DNA of 64,000 nucleotides from assembly GCF_001718315.1 (NCBI RefSeq), contig NZ_CP013363.1:992001-1056000 (forward strand). Reading direction: 5' to 3'. This document shows positions 17,963 to 26,507 of the stretch, piece after piece. Position 1 is the stretch's first letter. Each line of letters begins with the position of its first letter. Below the pieces are notes generated by a model. That model did not search any database, had not been told where the DNA came from, and saw only the letters and a program-made list of their open reading frames with translations. Both the position numbers and the translations under genes were made by a program. Source of the DNA: Burkholderia diffusa (GTDB lineage Bacteria; Pseudomonadota; Gammaproteobacteria; Burkholderiales; Burkholderiaceae).

Positions 17963-19360
17963 ATGATCCGCCGTCCGAACCTGCGCACGCAAGTCGCGCT
18001 GTGGCTGCTGCTGCCGCTGCTCGGGCTGCTCGCGCTCGACTCGTGGCTCACGTACCAGCGCGCGATGAGCGCCGCGCACGTCGCGTTCGACCGCACGCTG
18101 TCGTCGTCGCTGAAGTCGATCCGCGAAGGCGTGCGGCTCAACGACGGTGAAATCGAGGTCGACCTGCCGTATCTCGCGCTCGAGATGTTCGAATCGGGTG
18201 ACGGCGGCAAGATCTACTACCTGATCCGCGAGGACAACGGCCACACGATCACGGGCTATCCGGACCTGCCGCTGCCGCCGGGCGACGGCACGCTGTTCGT
18301 CACGCGCTACTACAACGTCGTCTATCGCGGCGAGCAGTTGCGCATGGCCGCGTTGCGCGTGCCGGTGCACGACGTGCCGACCGCGCAGACGCGCATCGTG
18401 TGGGTGATGGTCGGCGAGACGATCGAGGGACGCCAGGCGCTCGCGCGCGAAATCCTGATGGGCTCGCTGTTGCAGGAAGGCCTGCTCGTCGTGCTCGCGC
18501 TCGGGATCGTGTGGCTCGGCGTGGGGCGCGGGCTGCGACCGTTGAACCGGCTGTCCGCGAAGGTCGCCGCGCGTACCGACGCCGATCCGACGCCGCTCGA
18601 CACCGGCGGCATGCCGAGCGAACTCGCGCCGCTCGTCGAGTCGATCAACCAGTACATCGGCCGCACGCAGCAGATGCAGGTCGCGCGGCGGCGCTTCTTC
18701 GCGGACGCGGCCCATCAGTTGAAGACGCCGCTCGCGGCCGTGCAGGCCGGCGTCGAACTGGCACTGCGGCCGGACGAGCAGCCGCGCGTGAACGTGCATC
18801 TGCGGCGCGTGAACGGCGCGGTGCGGCAGGCCGCGAAGATCGTCCAGCAACTGCTGTCGCTGTCGCGGCTCGATTCGGACAGCGGCCAGGCGGTCGCGCA
18901 GCAGCCGGTCGCGCTGCATCGGTTGGCGCGCAGCGTGACGCTCGACTGGTCGCCGGTGGCGCGGGCGCGCGACATCGATCTCGGCTTCGAGCACGAGGCC
19001 GACGTCGACGTACTCGGTCAGCCGGACCTGCTCGGCGAAATGATCGGCAACCTGATCGACAACGCGATCCGTTATTCCGGCGACCGTGCGGTGATCACGG
19101 TGCACGTGTCGCGCGACGGCGAGCATGCGCGGCTCGACGTGATCGACAACGGGCCGGGTATTCCGGTAGCCGAGCGCGACGCGGTGTTCGAGCGCTTCCA
19201 TCGCGGCAGCAAGACGCAGACGGTCGAAGGCACGGGGCTCGGGCTGTCGATCGTGCGGGAGATCGCGCGCGTGCATCAGGGCAGCGTGACGCTGGCCGAT
19301 GCGGCAGGCGGCGGGCTGGTCGTGACGGTCATGCTGCCGGCGGTTCGGGCGGCGCAGTAG
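17963..19360 (+). CDS. Sensor histidine kinase (TctE-like)
   Basis: This 465-aa membrane kinase has two transmembrane helices (about 12-30 and 165-187) enclosing a 2CSK-type periplasmic sensor, then a HAMP-like linker. The H-box is DAAHQLKTPLAAVQ, the N-box IGNLIDNAIRYSG, and the G-boxes DVIDNGPGIP and GTGLGLSIV. It phosphorylates the upstream response regulator. Related TctE systems sense tricarboxylates, but here the divergent neighbour is an FbpABC-type importer, so the signal may be that importer's substrate. The ATG at 17963 immediately precedes the first helix. Confidence 0.88.
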   Translation: MIRRPNLRTQVALWLLLPLLGLLALDSWLTYQRAMSAAHVAFDRTLSSSLKSIREGVRLNDGEIEVDLPYLALEMFESGDGGKIYYLIREDNGHTITGYPDLPLPPGDGTLFVTRYYNVVYRGEQLRMAALRVPVHDVPTAQTRIVWVMVGETIEGRQALAREILMGSLLQEGLLVVLALGIVWLGVGRGLRPLNRLSAKVAARTDADPTPLDTGGMPSELAPLVESINQYIGRTQQMQVARRRFFADAAHQLKTPLAAVQAGVELALRPDEQPRVNVHLRRVNGAVRQAAKIVQQLLSLSRLDSDSGQAVAQQPVALHRLARSVTLDWSPVARARDIDLGFEHEADVDVLGQPDLLGEMIGNLIDNAIRYSGDRAVITVHVSRDGEHARLDVIDNGPGIPVAERDAVFERFHRGSKTQTVEGTGLGLSIVREIARVHQGSVTLADAAGGGLVVTVMLPAVRAAQ

Positions 19361-19440
19361 CAGGGGCGCCGCGATCGACGCAACCGGGGTGAACGGCGGC
19401 GACGGAAACGATATGCCGTCCGCCGCGCGCGTCCATCCGC

Positions 19441-20307
19441 TCAGTCGCCGAAGCCGATCTCAGCTTCGAGCGACTGCCCGACCTCAAGCCATGCGCCCGC
19501 GCCTTCGACGACGATCGCGTTGATGCCGAACGTCAGCGCGTCGTCGTAGTTCGGATGCGCACGATAGGTCTGCATCGTGTCGGTCGGCTCGTGCGGCCAT
19601 TCGGGGTTCGGCGCGCCGGTGACCTGGTCGATCGTCGGCATCGGGCAGCGCGTGCACAGCTTCACGAGGCGCAGCCGCACGGGCGTATCGCCTGCTACGT
19701 CGAGATGCTCGACGAAATCCTCTTCGTACGCATCGAGATTCGACACAACGATGTTCGGGCGGAAGCGGTTCATCGGAATCGTAGGCGCGCCTTTCGCGAC
19801 GAGCTTCGCATTCAGGTCGTCGAGCGACGATTGGCCGATCACGAGCAGCGGAAAGCCGTCCGCGAACTGCGTGTGCGTGTCGATGTCGCCGGTCCATTTG
19901 CGGTTGCAGCCGCGACGCGACTCGGCGCCGAAGCGTGCGAGCTTCAACGGCGTGCCGAGGAATTCGGTCAGCCATGCGGCCGTCTCGGCGCCCGTGTCGA
20001 TCGCATCGACGGTGTCGCGCCAGACGGTCGCGGCCATCTTCGGCGTGGCGGGTGTCGCATCGCCGTCGAGCGGCGTGCGGATCTCGGGCATGCCCGGCGC
20101 GTTCAGCACGAGCGCATCGTGCTCGAGCGCGGTGCGGATCAGCGCGAGGCGCGGGTGCGTGCGCTGCGTGATCATCATCCCGTCCGGGGTCGTGATCAGC
20201 CAGTGGCGATCGTACGCGAGGCCCGTTTCGAGCAGTTGCGCGCGCGACAGCGCGATGCCGGCGCAGGATTTGATCGGATAAACGAAGAGTTCGGAGATGG
20301 CTGGCAT
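19441..20307 (-). CDS. MOSC-domain protein with beta-barrel N-terminus (YcbX-like)
   Basis: This 288-aa protein has an N-terminal MOSC_N barrel (ISELFVYPIKSCAGIALSRAQ, residues 3-23) and a C-terminal MOSC domain with the conserved cysteine in RLVKLCTRCPMPTIDQ. MOSC proteins bind molybdenum cofactor and reduce N-hydroxylated compounds or move sulfur. It is the last gene of the minus-strand organosulfur operon, 107 bases after a binding-protein gene. A role in sulfur handling fits the context but is inferred. Confidence 0.87.
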   Translation of the reverse strand: MPAISELFVYPIKSCAGIALSRAQLLETGLAYDRHWLITTPDGMMITQRTHPRLALIRTALEHDALVLNAPGMPEIRTPLDGDATPATPKMAATVWRDTVDAIDTGAETAAWLTEFLGTPLKLARFGAESRRGCNRKWTGDIDTHTQFADGFPLLVIGQSSLDDLNAKLVAKGAPTIPMNRFRPNIVVSNLDAYEEDFVEHLDVAGDTPVRLRLVKLCTRCPMPTIDQVTGAPNPEWPHEPTDTMQTYRAHPNYDDALTFGINAIVVEGAGAWLEVGQSLEAEIGFGD

Positions 20308-20414
20308 GACGCTGGCTGACGAAGGCGGGATGGTCGAATCGCGATTGTGCCAGATCGTGTGCAAGCCGTTTGGGCGGTTGCAAGCCGTCGCGCAGCGCCG
20401 CGCCGCGCGGCCGG

Positions 20415-21371
20415 TCACGCCAGCGGAAAGCCAAGGTCGAAGGTCGTGCGCACGTCGAGCGGCCGGCGCAGCAGCCCGGCCTTCAGGTAGAAGTCGGCCG
20501 TGCGTTGTTGCGCGGCGATCATCGTCGCGTCGATCGGCTGCCAGCGCGTGTTGCGGCGCTCGAATTGCAGCCTGGCGGCCGCCGGCGGGATGCCGACGAT
20601 GCGCGCGAGCGCCGCGGAGTACGCGTCGACGTGCCGGTACGACCAGGCCTGCGCGCGCACGACGCGTTGCAGGAAGTCGCGCAGCACGTCCCGCTTCGAT
20701 GCGAGCGCCGCGTCGGTCGCCGCGACGTAGCTCAGGCCCGACCACAGACCGCGGCCGTTGACGAGCACGCGTGCGCGGCCGCTCGTTTCGGCGAGCGCGG
20801 TATAGGGTTCCCACGTCGCCCACGCGTCGATCGAACCGGTTGCGAGCGCAAGCATCGTGTCGGCCGGCGGCAGGAAGCGGAACGATACGGCGTCGGGCGG
20901 CAGGCCCGCGGCGTCGAGCGCCTTCAGCGTGACGAAATGGCCGATCGAGCCGCGCGTGGTGCCGATGCGCGCGCCTTTCAGGTCGGCGGCGTCCTTCAGC
21001 GGCGCGTCGGGTCGCACGAGCACGGCGGTGCCGTACGGGTCGGACCGGTTCGCGCCGATCACCTTGATGCGCGCGCCCGATGCGAGCGCGAATATCACCG
21101 GCGCGTCGCCGATCGGTCCGCAGTCGACGGCCGCCGCATTCAGCGCTTCGGCCAGCGGCGCGGCGGCCGGGAATTCGGTCCATGCGATGTCGTACGCGAG
21201 GCCGTTCAGTTCGCCGGCCGCTTCGAGCAGCGCGCGCAGCCCGCCTTTCTGATCGCCAGCACGCAGCAGCGGCCGCGCACCCGATTGCGCGTGCAATGCG
21301 ATCGGCGCGACGGCTAGGGTGGTGGCGAGGGCGCTCGCTTGCGCGAGGAAGTGGCGTCGGGTCGGATTCAT
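20415..21371 (-). CDS. Periplasmic aliphatic-sulfonate-type binding protein (second SBP)
   Basis: This 318-aa SsuA/TauA/NMT1-like binding protein has a twin-arginine-like signal (PTRRHFLAQASALATTLAVAP) cut near ALHAQS. Typical blocks are AADLKGARIGTTRGSIGHF, the aromatic-lined ATGSIDAWATWEPYTAL and VQAWSYRHVD-like C-lobe sequence (VRAQAWSYRHVDAYSAAL). It lies 38 bases after the cytochrome gene in the same operon as another complete SsuABC-like set, so the permease may be served by two binding proteins. The ligand is presumably an organosulfonate or related compound. Confidence 0.83.
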   Translation of the reverse strand: MNPTRRHFLAQASALATTLAVAPIALHAQSGARPLLRAGDQKGGLRALLEAAGELNGLAYDIAWTEFPAAAPLAEALNAAAVDCGPIGDAPVIFALASGARIKVIGANRSDPYGTAVLVRPDAPLKDAADLKGARIGTTRGSIGHFVTLKALDAAGLPPDAVSFRFLPPADTMLALATGSIDAWATWEPYTALAETSGRARVLVNGRGLWSGLSYVAATDAALASKRDVLRDFLQRVVRAQAWSYRHVDAYSAALARIVGIPPAAARLQFERRNTRWQPIDATMIAAQQRTADFYLKAGLLRRPLDVRTTFDLGFPLA

Positions 21372-21409
21372 CGTGAAGTTCGGTCGGTCGGGGAAAACGG
21401 TTCAGGGAT

Positions 21410-22609
21410 TCAATGCGGGAGCCCGGCCTGTACGTCGCGCACGGGTTCGGCGTCCACGCGCAGCAGCAGGGCCGTCAGCGGATCGGCGCTCGCGGTCGCG
21501 GCGGATGGCCGTGCGGTCGCATCCGAGCGGCACAGCAAATCGTCGGACGACCAGCCCGTGCTCCCCGGCAACGCGCGCGCCCGTAGCCAGCCGCGCCGGT
21601 CGGCGAGCAGTTGCGTGCCGCCGAACGTCCCTGGCGGCACGCCGGCGATCGTCGCGAACGCTTGCCATGCACCGGGCGTCGACGCGACGCAGTTCGCGCG
21701 TGTACCGGTTGCCGGTGGCGCGTGCGTATCGTCGGCGGTGACGAGCAGCGTCTGCCAGCGCGGATCTTCCGTCGGGGCAGCGCTGCCCGGTGCGAGCGCG
21801 ACGATGCGCACGCGCTGGCCTTCGCGCCAGCGCTCGAGCGGTTGCGGCGCGGCGCTGCCGCAACGCACGTCGAGCGCTGGCAGCGGAACCGGCACGGGCC
21901 ACGCACCTCCCGCCTGCGCGCCGCTGCCGGCCGACAGCGCCTTCAGGTAAGCGAGCACGGCCCATGTGTCGGCCGGGCCGAGCGTCGCGGCGAAGCCCGG
22001 CATCGACGATGCGCCGCGCGCGTCGTGCGTGCCGTGCCGCACGCGCCAGTACAGTTCGCCGTCGAGCCGGCGGGCGAGCAGCGCGCCCGCGAAGGTCGGC
22101 GGCCAATGCGCGAGCGTTGCCGCGAGCGGCCCTTCGCCGCGGCCGTCCGCGCCGTGACATGCCGCGCAATGCCGCGCATACAGGTGCGCGCCGTGCATGA
22201 CGTTCGCGACGGAAAGCGGCGCGGGATCGCGCTGGAAACTCGTGGGCACCGCAGGTGCGAGCCACAGCGACGCCGGTGGCCACGGCGCGAACCACGCGAC
22301 GGCCAGCGCGGCGATTGCCGATGCCGCCCGCCACTTGCGCGAAACCAGCGCGATACAGCCGAGCGCCACGGCGAGCGCGGTTGCCGCGCAAGCGAACGCC
22401 AGCTGTCGCGTGAGCGCTGCATCGATGCGCAGCGTTTCGAGCGCGATCCGGTGCGGCCAGGGCCACGCGGCCTGTCCGTCGGCATCGCCGATCAGGCCGG
22501 CCGCATGCAGCGCCCGGGAGAGCGCGATCTGCGCGCGATACAGCAGTTGCAGGAACAGGAGGGCCCAGTCGGCGAACGGCGGTGCGTTCATCGGCGCGGC
22601 CTTCGCCAT
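21410..22609 (-). CDS. Membrane-anchored c-type cytochrome in the organosulfur operon
   Basis: This protein (399 aa; a start at 22591 would give 393) has two hydrophobic segments near residues 55-78 and 85-105. A cytochrome c domain follows with the haem motif CAACH in ARHCAACHGADGRGEGP and a Met axial-ligand candidate in GASSMPGFAATLG. The last 150 residues form an unrecognised periplasmic domain (VRIVALAPGSAAP, GTFGGTQLLADRRGWLRARALPG). It is embedded between the SsuB-like ATPase gene (32 bases upstream) and a second binding-protein gene. An electron-transfer role for a periplasmic sulfur oxidation is inferred; no partner dehydrogenase is present. Confidence 0.78.
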   Translation of the reverse strand: MAKAAPMNAPPFADWALLFLQLLYRAQIALSRALHAAGLIGDADGQAAWPWPHRIALETLRIDAALTRQLAFACAATALAVALGCIALVSRKWRAASAIAALAVAWFAPWPPASLWLAPAVPTSFQRDPAPLSVANVMHGAHLYARHCAACHGADGRGEGPLAATLAHWPPTFAGALLARRLDGELYWRVRHGTHDARGASSMPGFAATLGPADTWAVLAYLKALSAGSGAQAGGAWPVPVPLPALDVRCGSAAPQPLERWREGQRVRIVALAPGSAAPTEDPRWQTLLVTADDTHAPPATGTRANCVASTPGAWQAFATIAGVPPGTFGGTQLLADRRGWLRARALPGSTGWSSDDLLCRSDATARPSAATASADPLTALLLRVDAEPVRDVQAGLPH

Positions 22610-22641
22610 GCGCGGGTCGTTCTGCTGGCAGCACTCGGCAT

Positions 22642-23466
22642 CTACCAGCTCGCATCGAGTCCGAGATGTCGCAGCGCTTCGTGACGCAGTTCGGCGAGAC
22701 GCGGATCGCCGCGATGGCGCGGATACGGCAGGTCGACATGCAGTTCCGCGACGATCCGTGCGGGCCGCGGCCCGAACACGATCACGCGCTGCGCAAGAAA
22801 CAGCGCTTCCTCGACGTCGTGCGTGACGAGCAGCGCGGAGAATCCGTCGCGTTGCCACAGCGCGGTCAACTCGGCCTGCATCGTCAACCGTGTCAGCGAA
22901 TCGAGCTTGCCGAGCGGCTCGTCGAGGATCAGCAGGCGCGGATCGTTGACGAGCGCGCGGGCGAGCGCGACCCGCTGCGCCATCCCGCCGGACAGCTGAT
23001 GCGGAAACACGTTCGAGAATTCCTGCAGCCCGACGCGCGCGAGCGCATCGTCGACACGATGCTGCGCGGTGCGCGCCACGCCGCGCGCCTCGAGGCCGAG
23101 CGCGACGTTCGCGCGCACGCGGCGCCACGGGTACAGCGTCGGATCCTGGAACACGACGATGCGCGACGGATCCGGACGTTCGATCGGCACGCCGTCCTGC
23201 GCGATTGCGCCTTGTCGCGCGGCGTCGAGGCCCGCGACGAGCCGCAGCAGTGTCGATTTCCCGCAGCCGCTCGGGCCGAGCAGCGCGACGAATTCGCCGG
23301 CCGCGACCGACAGCGTGACGTCGTCGAGCACCGGCAGCGGGCCGCCGGGGCCGTCGAACGCATGGCTCACGCGGCGGATGTCGATGCGCGCGCCGCGCAC
23401 CGTCGCGGCATCGGATTTGGCGGGTGCCGTGGAGACGGGCGATTCGAGAACGGCGGCGCTTACCAT
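22642..23466 (-). CDS. ABC importer ATPase, SsuB/TauB type
   Basis: This 274-aa nitrate/sulfonate-class ATPase has Walker A GPSGCGKST, Q-loop VFQDPTLYPWRRV, signature LSGGMAQR, Walker B LLILDEPLGKLDSLTR (with the class-typical LGKLD) and the H-loop VTHDVEEA. A 27-residue N-terminal tail precedes the domain. Its ATG overlaps the stop of the permease gene by 7 bases, indicating coupled translation. Confidence 0.9.
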   Translation of the reverse strand: MVSAAVLESPVSTAPAKSDAATVRGARIDIRRVSHAFDGPGGPLPVLDDVTLSVAAGEFVALLGPSGCGKSTLLRLVAGLDAARQGAIAQDGVPIERPDPSRIVVFQDPTLYPWRRVRANVALGLEARGVARTAQHRVDDALARVGLQEFSNVFPHQLSGGMAQRVALARALVNDPRLLILDEPLGKLDSLTRLTMQAELTALWQRDGFSALLVTHDVEEALFLAQRVIVFGPRPARIVAELHVDLPYPRHRGDPRLAELRHEALRHLGLDASW

Positions 23467-24566
23467 TTGACGGTTCCTTTCTGCCACGCGAGCACACGGT
23501 CGCGCACCGCGAACAGCAGCGCGATCAACCCGGAAAACAGCAGCGCCATCACGATCAGCGCCGCATACATGTTCACATACGACGCCCAGCCCTGCGCCCA
23601 GCTCAGATACCAGCCGAGCCCCGACTTGACGCCCATCATCTCGGCGACGACGAGCACCGTGAACGAGGCGCTCAGCCCCATGAAGATGCCGACGAACACG
23701 TGCGGCAGCGCGGCGGGAATCGCGACGCGCAACACCAGGAAGCGCGCGTTCGCGCCGAGCGTGCGCGCGACGTCGTAGTACTGCCGGTTCACGCTCGCGA
23801 CGCCCGACCATGTCAGTACCGCGACCGGGAAGCCGGTCGACAACGCGATCAGGAATGCGGCGGCCGAATAGCTCGTCGGGAAGAAGTAGAACGTGAGCGG
23901 CAGCAACGCGGTGGCCGGCACCGGGCCGAGCACGCGCAGCACCGGATGCACCCAGTAGCCGATGCGGCGCGACCAGCCGATCGATACGCCGACCGCGAAC
24001 CCGGCCGCGACGCCGTAGGCGAATCCGAGCGAAAGCAGCTTCAGCGTATTGCCGGCGCTGCCGGCGAGGCGCGGCCAATCGTCGACGTAGACCTCGATGA
24101 GTGCCTGCGGCGGCGCGAAGAACGGCGTCGGCAGCCAGCCGGTCTTGGCCGTGGCGATTTCCCATGCGGCAAGCACGAGCGGCAGGGCGACGAGCCACGG
24201 GCCGGCCGGGCGCACGCGGGCAAGCCGCGCGCGCGTGGCAGGCACGCGATGACCGAGCGTCGCGGCGGCCAGCAGCAGCGCGGCGATCGCCCACGCGGCG
24301 ATGCCGAACGTGTCGGTGTACGCCCAGTCGGTGAAACCGACGACGCGATTCGGCCACACGCGAGTCACCGCGCCGAGCGCGGCCCACGCGAGCGCCGCCG
24401 CGATGCCGGTCGGCCAGGTACGTGCGCGGCGTGCGTCCGCTGCGGCGATCGCATCGCACCCCGCGCATGCGGGACGGGGAGCGGCGGCGACGGCGGAAGT
24501 CGCGGCGGCGGCTTCGCCCCGCGCCGGTGCAGGGCGCGAAGCAGGTGCGTGTTCGATCGTCGACAT
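23460..24566 (-). CDS. ABC importer permease, SsuC type with extended N-terminus
   Basis: This 368-aa inner-membrane protein has a core resembling SsuC/TauC permeases, with the EAA-like loop DVARTLGANARFLVLRVAIPAALPHVFVG and closing helices VNMYAALIVMALLFSGLIALLF. The N-terminal 130 residues are longer than in SsuC. They add an alanine-rich leader containing ACAGC and two extra hydrophobic helices (TGIAAALAWAALGAV, FGIAAWAIAALLLAAAT). It starts 5 bases after the binding-protein stop and overlaps the ATPase start. Confidence 0.88.
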   Translation of the reverse strand: MSTIEHAPASRPAPARGEAAAATSAVAAAPRPACAGCDAIAAADARRARTWPTGIAAALAWAALGAVTRVWPNRVVGFTDWAYTDTFGIAAWAIAALLLAAATLGHRVPATRARLARVRPAGPWLVALPLVLAAWEIATAKTGWLPTPFFAPPQALIEVYVDDWPRLAGSAGNTLKLLSLGFAYGVAAGFAVGVSIGWSRRIGYWVHPVLRVLGPVPATALLPLTFYFFPTSYSAAAFLIALSTGFPVAVLTWSGVASVNRQYYDVARTLGANARFLVLRVAIPAALPHVFVGIFMGLSASFTVLVVAEMMGVKSGLGWYLSWAQGWASYVNMYAALIVMALLFSGLIALLFAVRDRVLAWQKGTVKW

Positions 24567-24570
24567 CGCG

Positions 24571-25605
24571 TCACCCCAGCACGTTCGAATAGACCTGCTG
24601 CGCGAAGCGCTGCGGGTCGGTGCCTTTCTTCAGCACGCCGATCCGGCGGAAATCGTCCGCGTAGAACGCGATTTCCTGCTGCAGGTCGACGTTGGTCGGG
24701 TGGTGCGTGTAGGTCAGCGTCGCGTACAGCTTGCGCAGATCTTCCGGGTTGATCTTCGGCGAATACTTCGCGAACGCCTTCGCGGCTTCGTTCGGATTGT
24801 CGTGCGTGTACTCGGTGGCTTGCACGATCGAGCGCGCGAGTGCGGCTGCCGCCGGCCGGTCGTTGCGCACGAGGTCGCCGCGCGCACCGATCACGCAGCA
24901 CACCTTGCGCGCGTATTCGCCGGACAGGTTCGTCGCGAGTTCCGTATACGCGCCGTTGCTGCGCTTTTCGAGCAGATAGAGGTTCGGGTCGCCGTCGGCG
25001 ATCGCCTGGATCTCGCCCTTGTCGACCGCGACGCCGAGCAGGTCGGCCGGATACTGCCGCCAGGTGACGTCGCGTTCGGGATCGATGCCGTTCTTCGCGA
25101 GCAGGATCGAGAAGAAATGCTTGCCCGGCGCCGCGAGATCGCTGACGCCGACCGTCTTGCCCTTCAGCGCCTGCAGCGTCGTCACGCCGGCCGTCTTCGC
25201 GCCGAGCAGCCGCACGCAGCCGCCGTGCGAGCTGCCGATGATTTTCACGTCGAAGCCGGCTTCGAGCGGCTTCAGCCAGCGGTGGATCATCCCGACCGCC
25301 GCATCGGCCTTGCCGGTCGCGATCGATTCGAGCAACTGATCGGTCGATCCGCTGTAGTTGATCAGTTCGACCTTCAATCCGTTCTTCTCGAAGAAGCCGT
25401 TCTCCTGCGCGACGACGATCGGCGTCAGGCAGAACGCATTCTGGTTCCACGCGAACGTGAGCTTCTTCAGCGGCGGCGCGGACCACGCTTTGCGGCCGAG
25501 CGTGATCGCCGGCGCGGCGAGCGCGGCGGCGCCGGCCGCGCGCAGCAGCCGTCGGCGCTTGTCGTCAGGGGCGCCGGTCGGCGCGGGTGCGGTGGTATCG
25601 GTCAT
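24571..25605 (-). CDS. ABC importer periplasmic binding protein, SsuA/NMT1 type
   Basis: This 344-aa binding protein has a twin-arginine-like signal (DDKRRRLLRAAGAAALAAPAITLG), suggesting folded export. Mature-lobe blocks include LKKLTFAWNQNAFCLTPIVVAQ, GFFEKNGLKVELINYSGS, QALKGKTVGVSDLAAPGKHFF and VDKGEIQAIADGDPN. It immediately precedes the permease gene (4 bases), so it is the primary binding protein. Two adjacent cysteines occur in KVCCVIGARGD. The ligand is inferred from the monooxygenase and dioxygenase neighbours. Confidence 0.88.
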   Translation of the reverse strand: MTDTTAPAPTGAPDDKRRRLLRAAGAAALAAPAITLGRKAWSAPPLKKLTFAWNQNAFCLTPIVVAQENGFFEKNGLKVELINYSGSTDQLLESIATGKADAAVGMIHRWLKPLEAGFDVKIIGSSHGGCVRLLGAKTAGVTTLQALKGKTVGVSDLAAPGKHFFSILLAKNGIDPERDVTWRQYPADLLGVAVDKGEIQAIADGDPNLYLLEKRSNGAYTELATNLSGEYARKVCCVIGARGDLVRNDRPAAAALARSIVQATEYTHDNPNEAAKAFAKYSPKINPEDLRKLYATLTYTHHPTNVDLQQEIAFYADDFRRIGVLKKGTDPQRFAQQVYSNVLG

Positions 25606-25641
25606 CGTGTGGTCTCCGGTTCCGGTCGTGCGGCGGGGCGC

Positions 25642-26487
25642 TCAGTCGAGCAGGTCGGGCTCGTCGGCGACGACGCGTGCGAACAGGCTGTCGAACGCGT
25701 GCAATGCGCCGTCCGGGCCGCCGATCTGGCCGTGCGTGTGTCGCGCGGTCGCGTGATCGATCGGTTGCGGCGTGCCGGCCGCTTCGGCCAGCAGCTGCGT
25801 GTGCGCGGCATTGTCGAGCGCGATGTACCACCACGCGGCGGCCTCGACCGTCGGACCGGCCGTCAGGATGCCGTGGTTCTTCAGGATCACGCCCTTGTGC
25901 GTGGTGCCGTCGGGTTTCGCGAGCGCGTTCGCGATCCGTGCGCCTTCGCTCGTATCGACGACCATGCCCGTGAAGTCGTCGAACAGCGCGTGATCCTCGT
26001 AGAACACGCACGCGTCCTGCGTCAGCGGGGCGAGCGGGCGACCGAGCGTCGACCACGCCTTGCCGTAGGTCGAATGCGTATGCGCGGCCGCGACGATGTG
26101 CGGATGCGCGTCGTGAATCGCCGCGTGGATCGCGAATGCGGCCTTGTTCAGCGGCCGGTTGCCGATCGCGGTTTCGCCGCGCGCGTTGACGAGCAGCAGG
26201 TCCGACACCTTGATCCGCGAGAAATGCACGCCTAGCGGATTCACCCAGAAGTGGTCGGGCAGTTCGGGGTCGCGCGCGGTGATGTGGCCGGCGAGACCCG
26301 ACGCGAAGCCGAAACGTGCGAACAGGCGGAACGCGGCCGCGAGCCGTTCCTGCCGGTGGCGGCGCTCGGCGGCGACGTCGACGCGCGGCGCAGGTGGATC
26401 GAACCAGAAATGCTGACGCGGCGTGTCGGCGAGAACGAGGCCGGACGTGGTGCGCGCGGGCAATGACGAAGAGAGGACAGCGGACAT
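25642..26487 (-). CDS. Class II aldolase/adducin-family protein
   Basis: This 281-aa zinc-dependent aldolase-fold protein carries metal-ligand histidines in AAAHTHSTYGKAWSTLG and the second-lobe VILKNHGILTAGPTVEAAAWW. The N-terminal 40 residues are longer than in fuculose-phosphate aldolases. Related stand-alone proteins are often annotated as aldolase-like hydrolases. It lies between the monooxygenase and the importer, so a role in cleaving or tautomerising the desulfonated product is plausible but unproven. The start has GGAGACGCCGACC upstream. Confidence 0.85.
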   Translation of the reverse strand: MSAVLSSSLPARTTSGLVLADTPRQHFWFDPPAPRVDVAAERRHRQERLAAAFRLFARFGFASGLAGHITARDPELPDHFWVNPLGVHFSRIKVSDLLLVNARGETAIGNRPLNKAAFAIHAAIHDAHPHIVAAAHTHSTYGKAWSTLGRPLAPLTQDACVFYEDHALFDDFTGMVVDTSEGARIANALAKPDGTTHKGVILKNHGILTAGPTVEAAAWWYIALDNAAHTQLLAEAAGTPQPIDHATARHTHGQIGGPDGALHAFDSLFARVVADEPDLLD

Positions 26488-26507
26488 GGTCGGCGTCTCC
26501 TTTTGCG

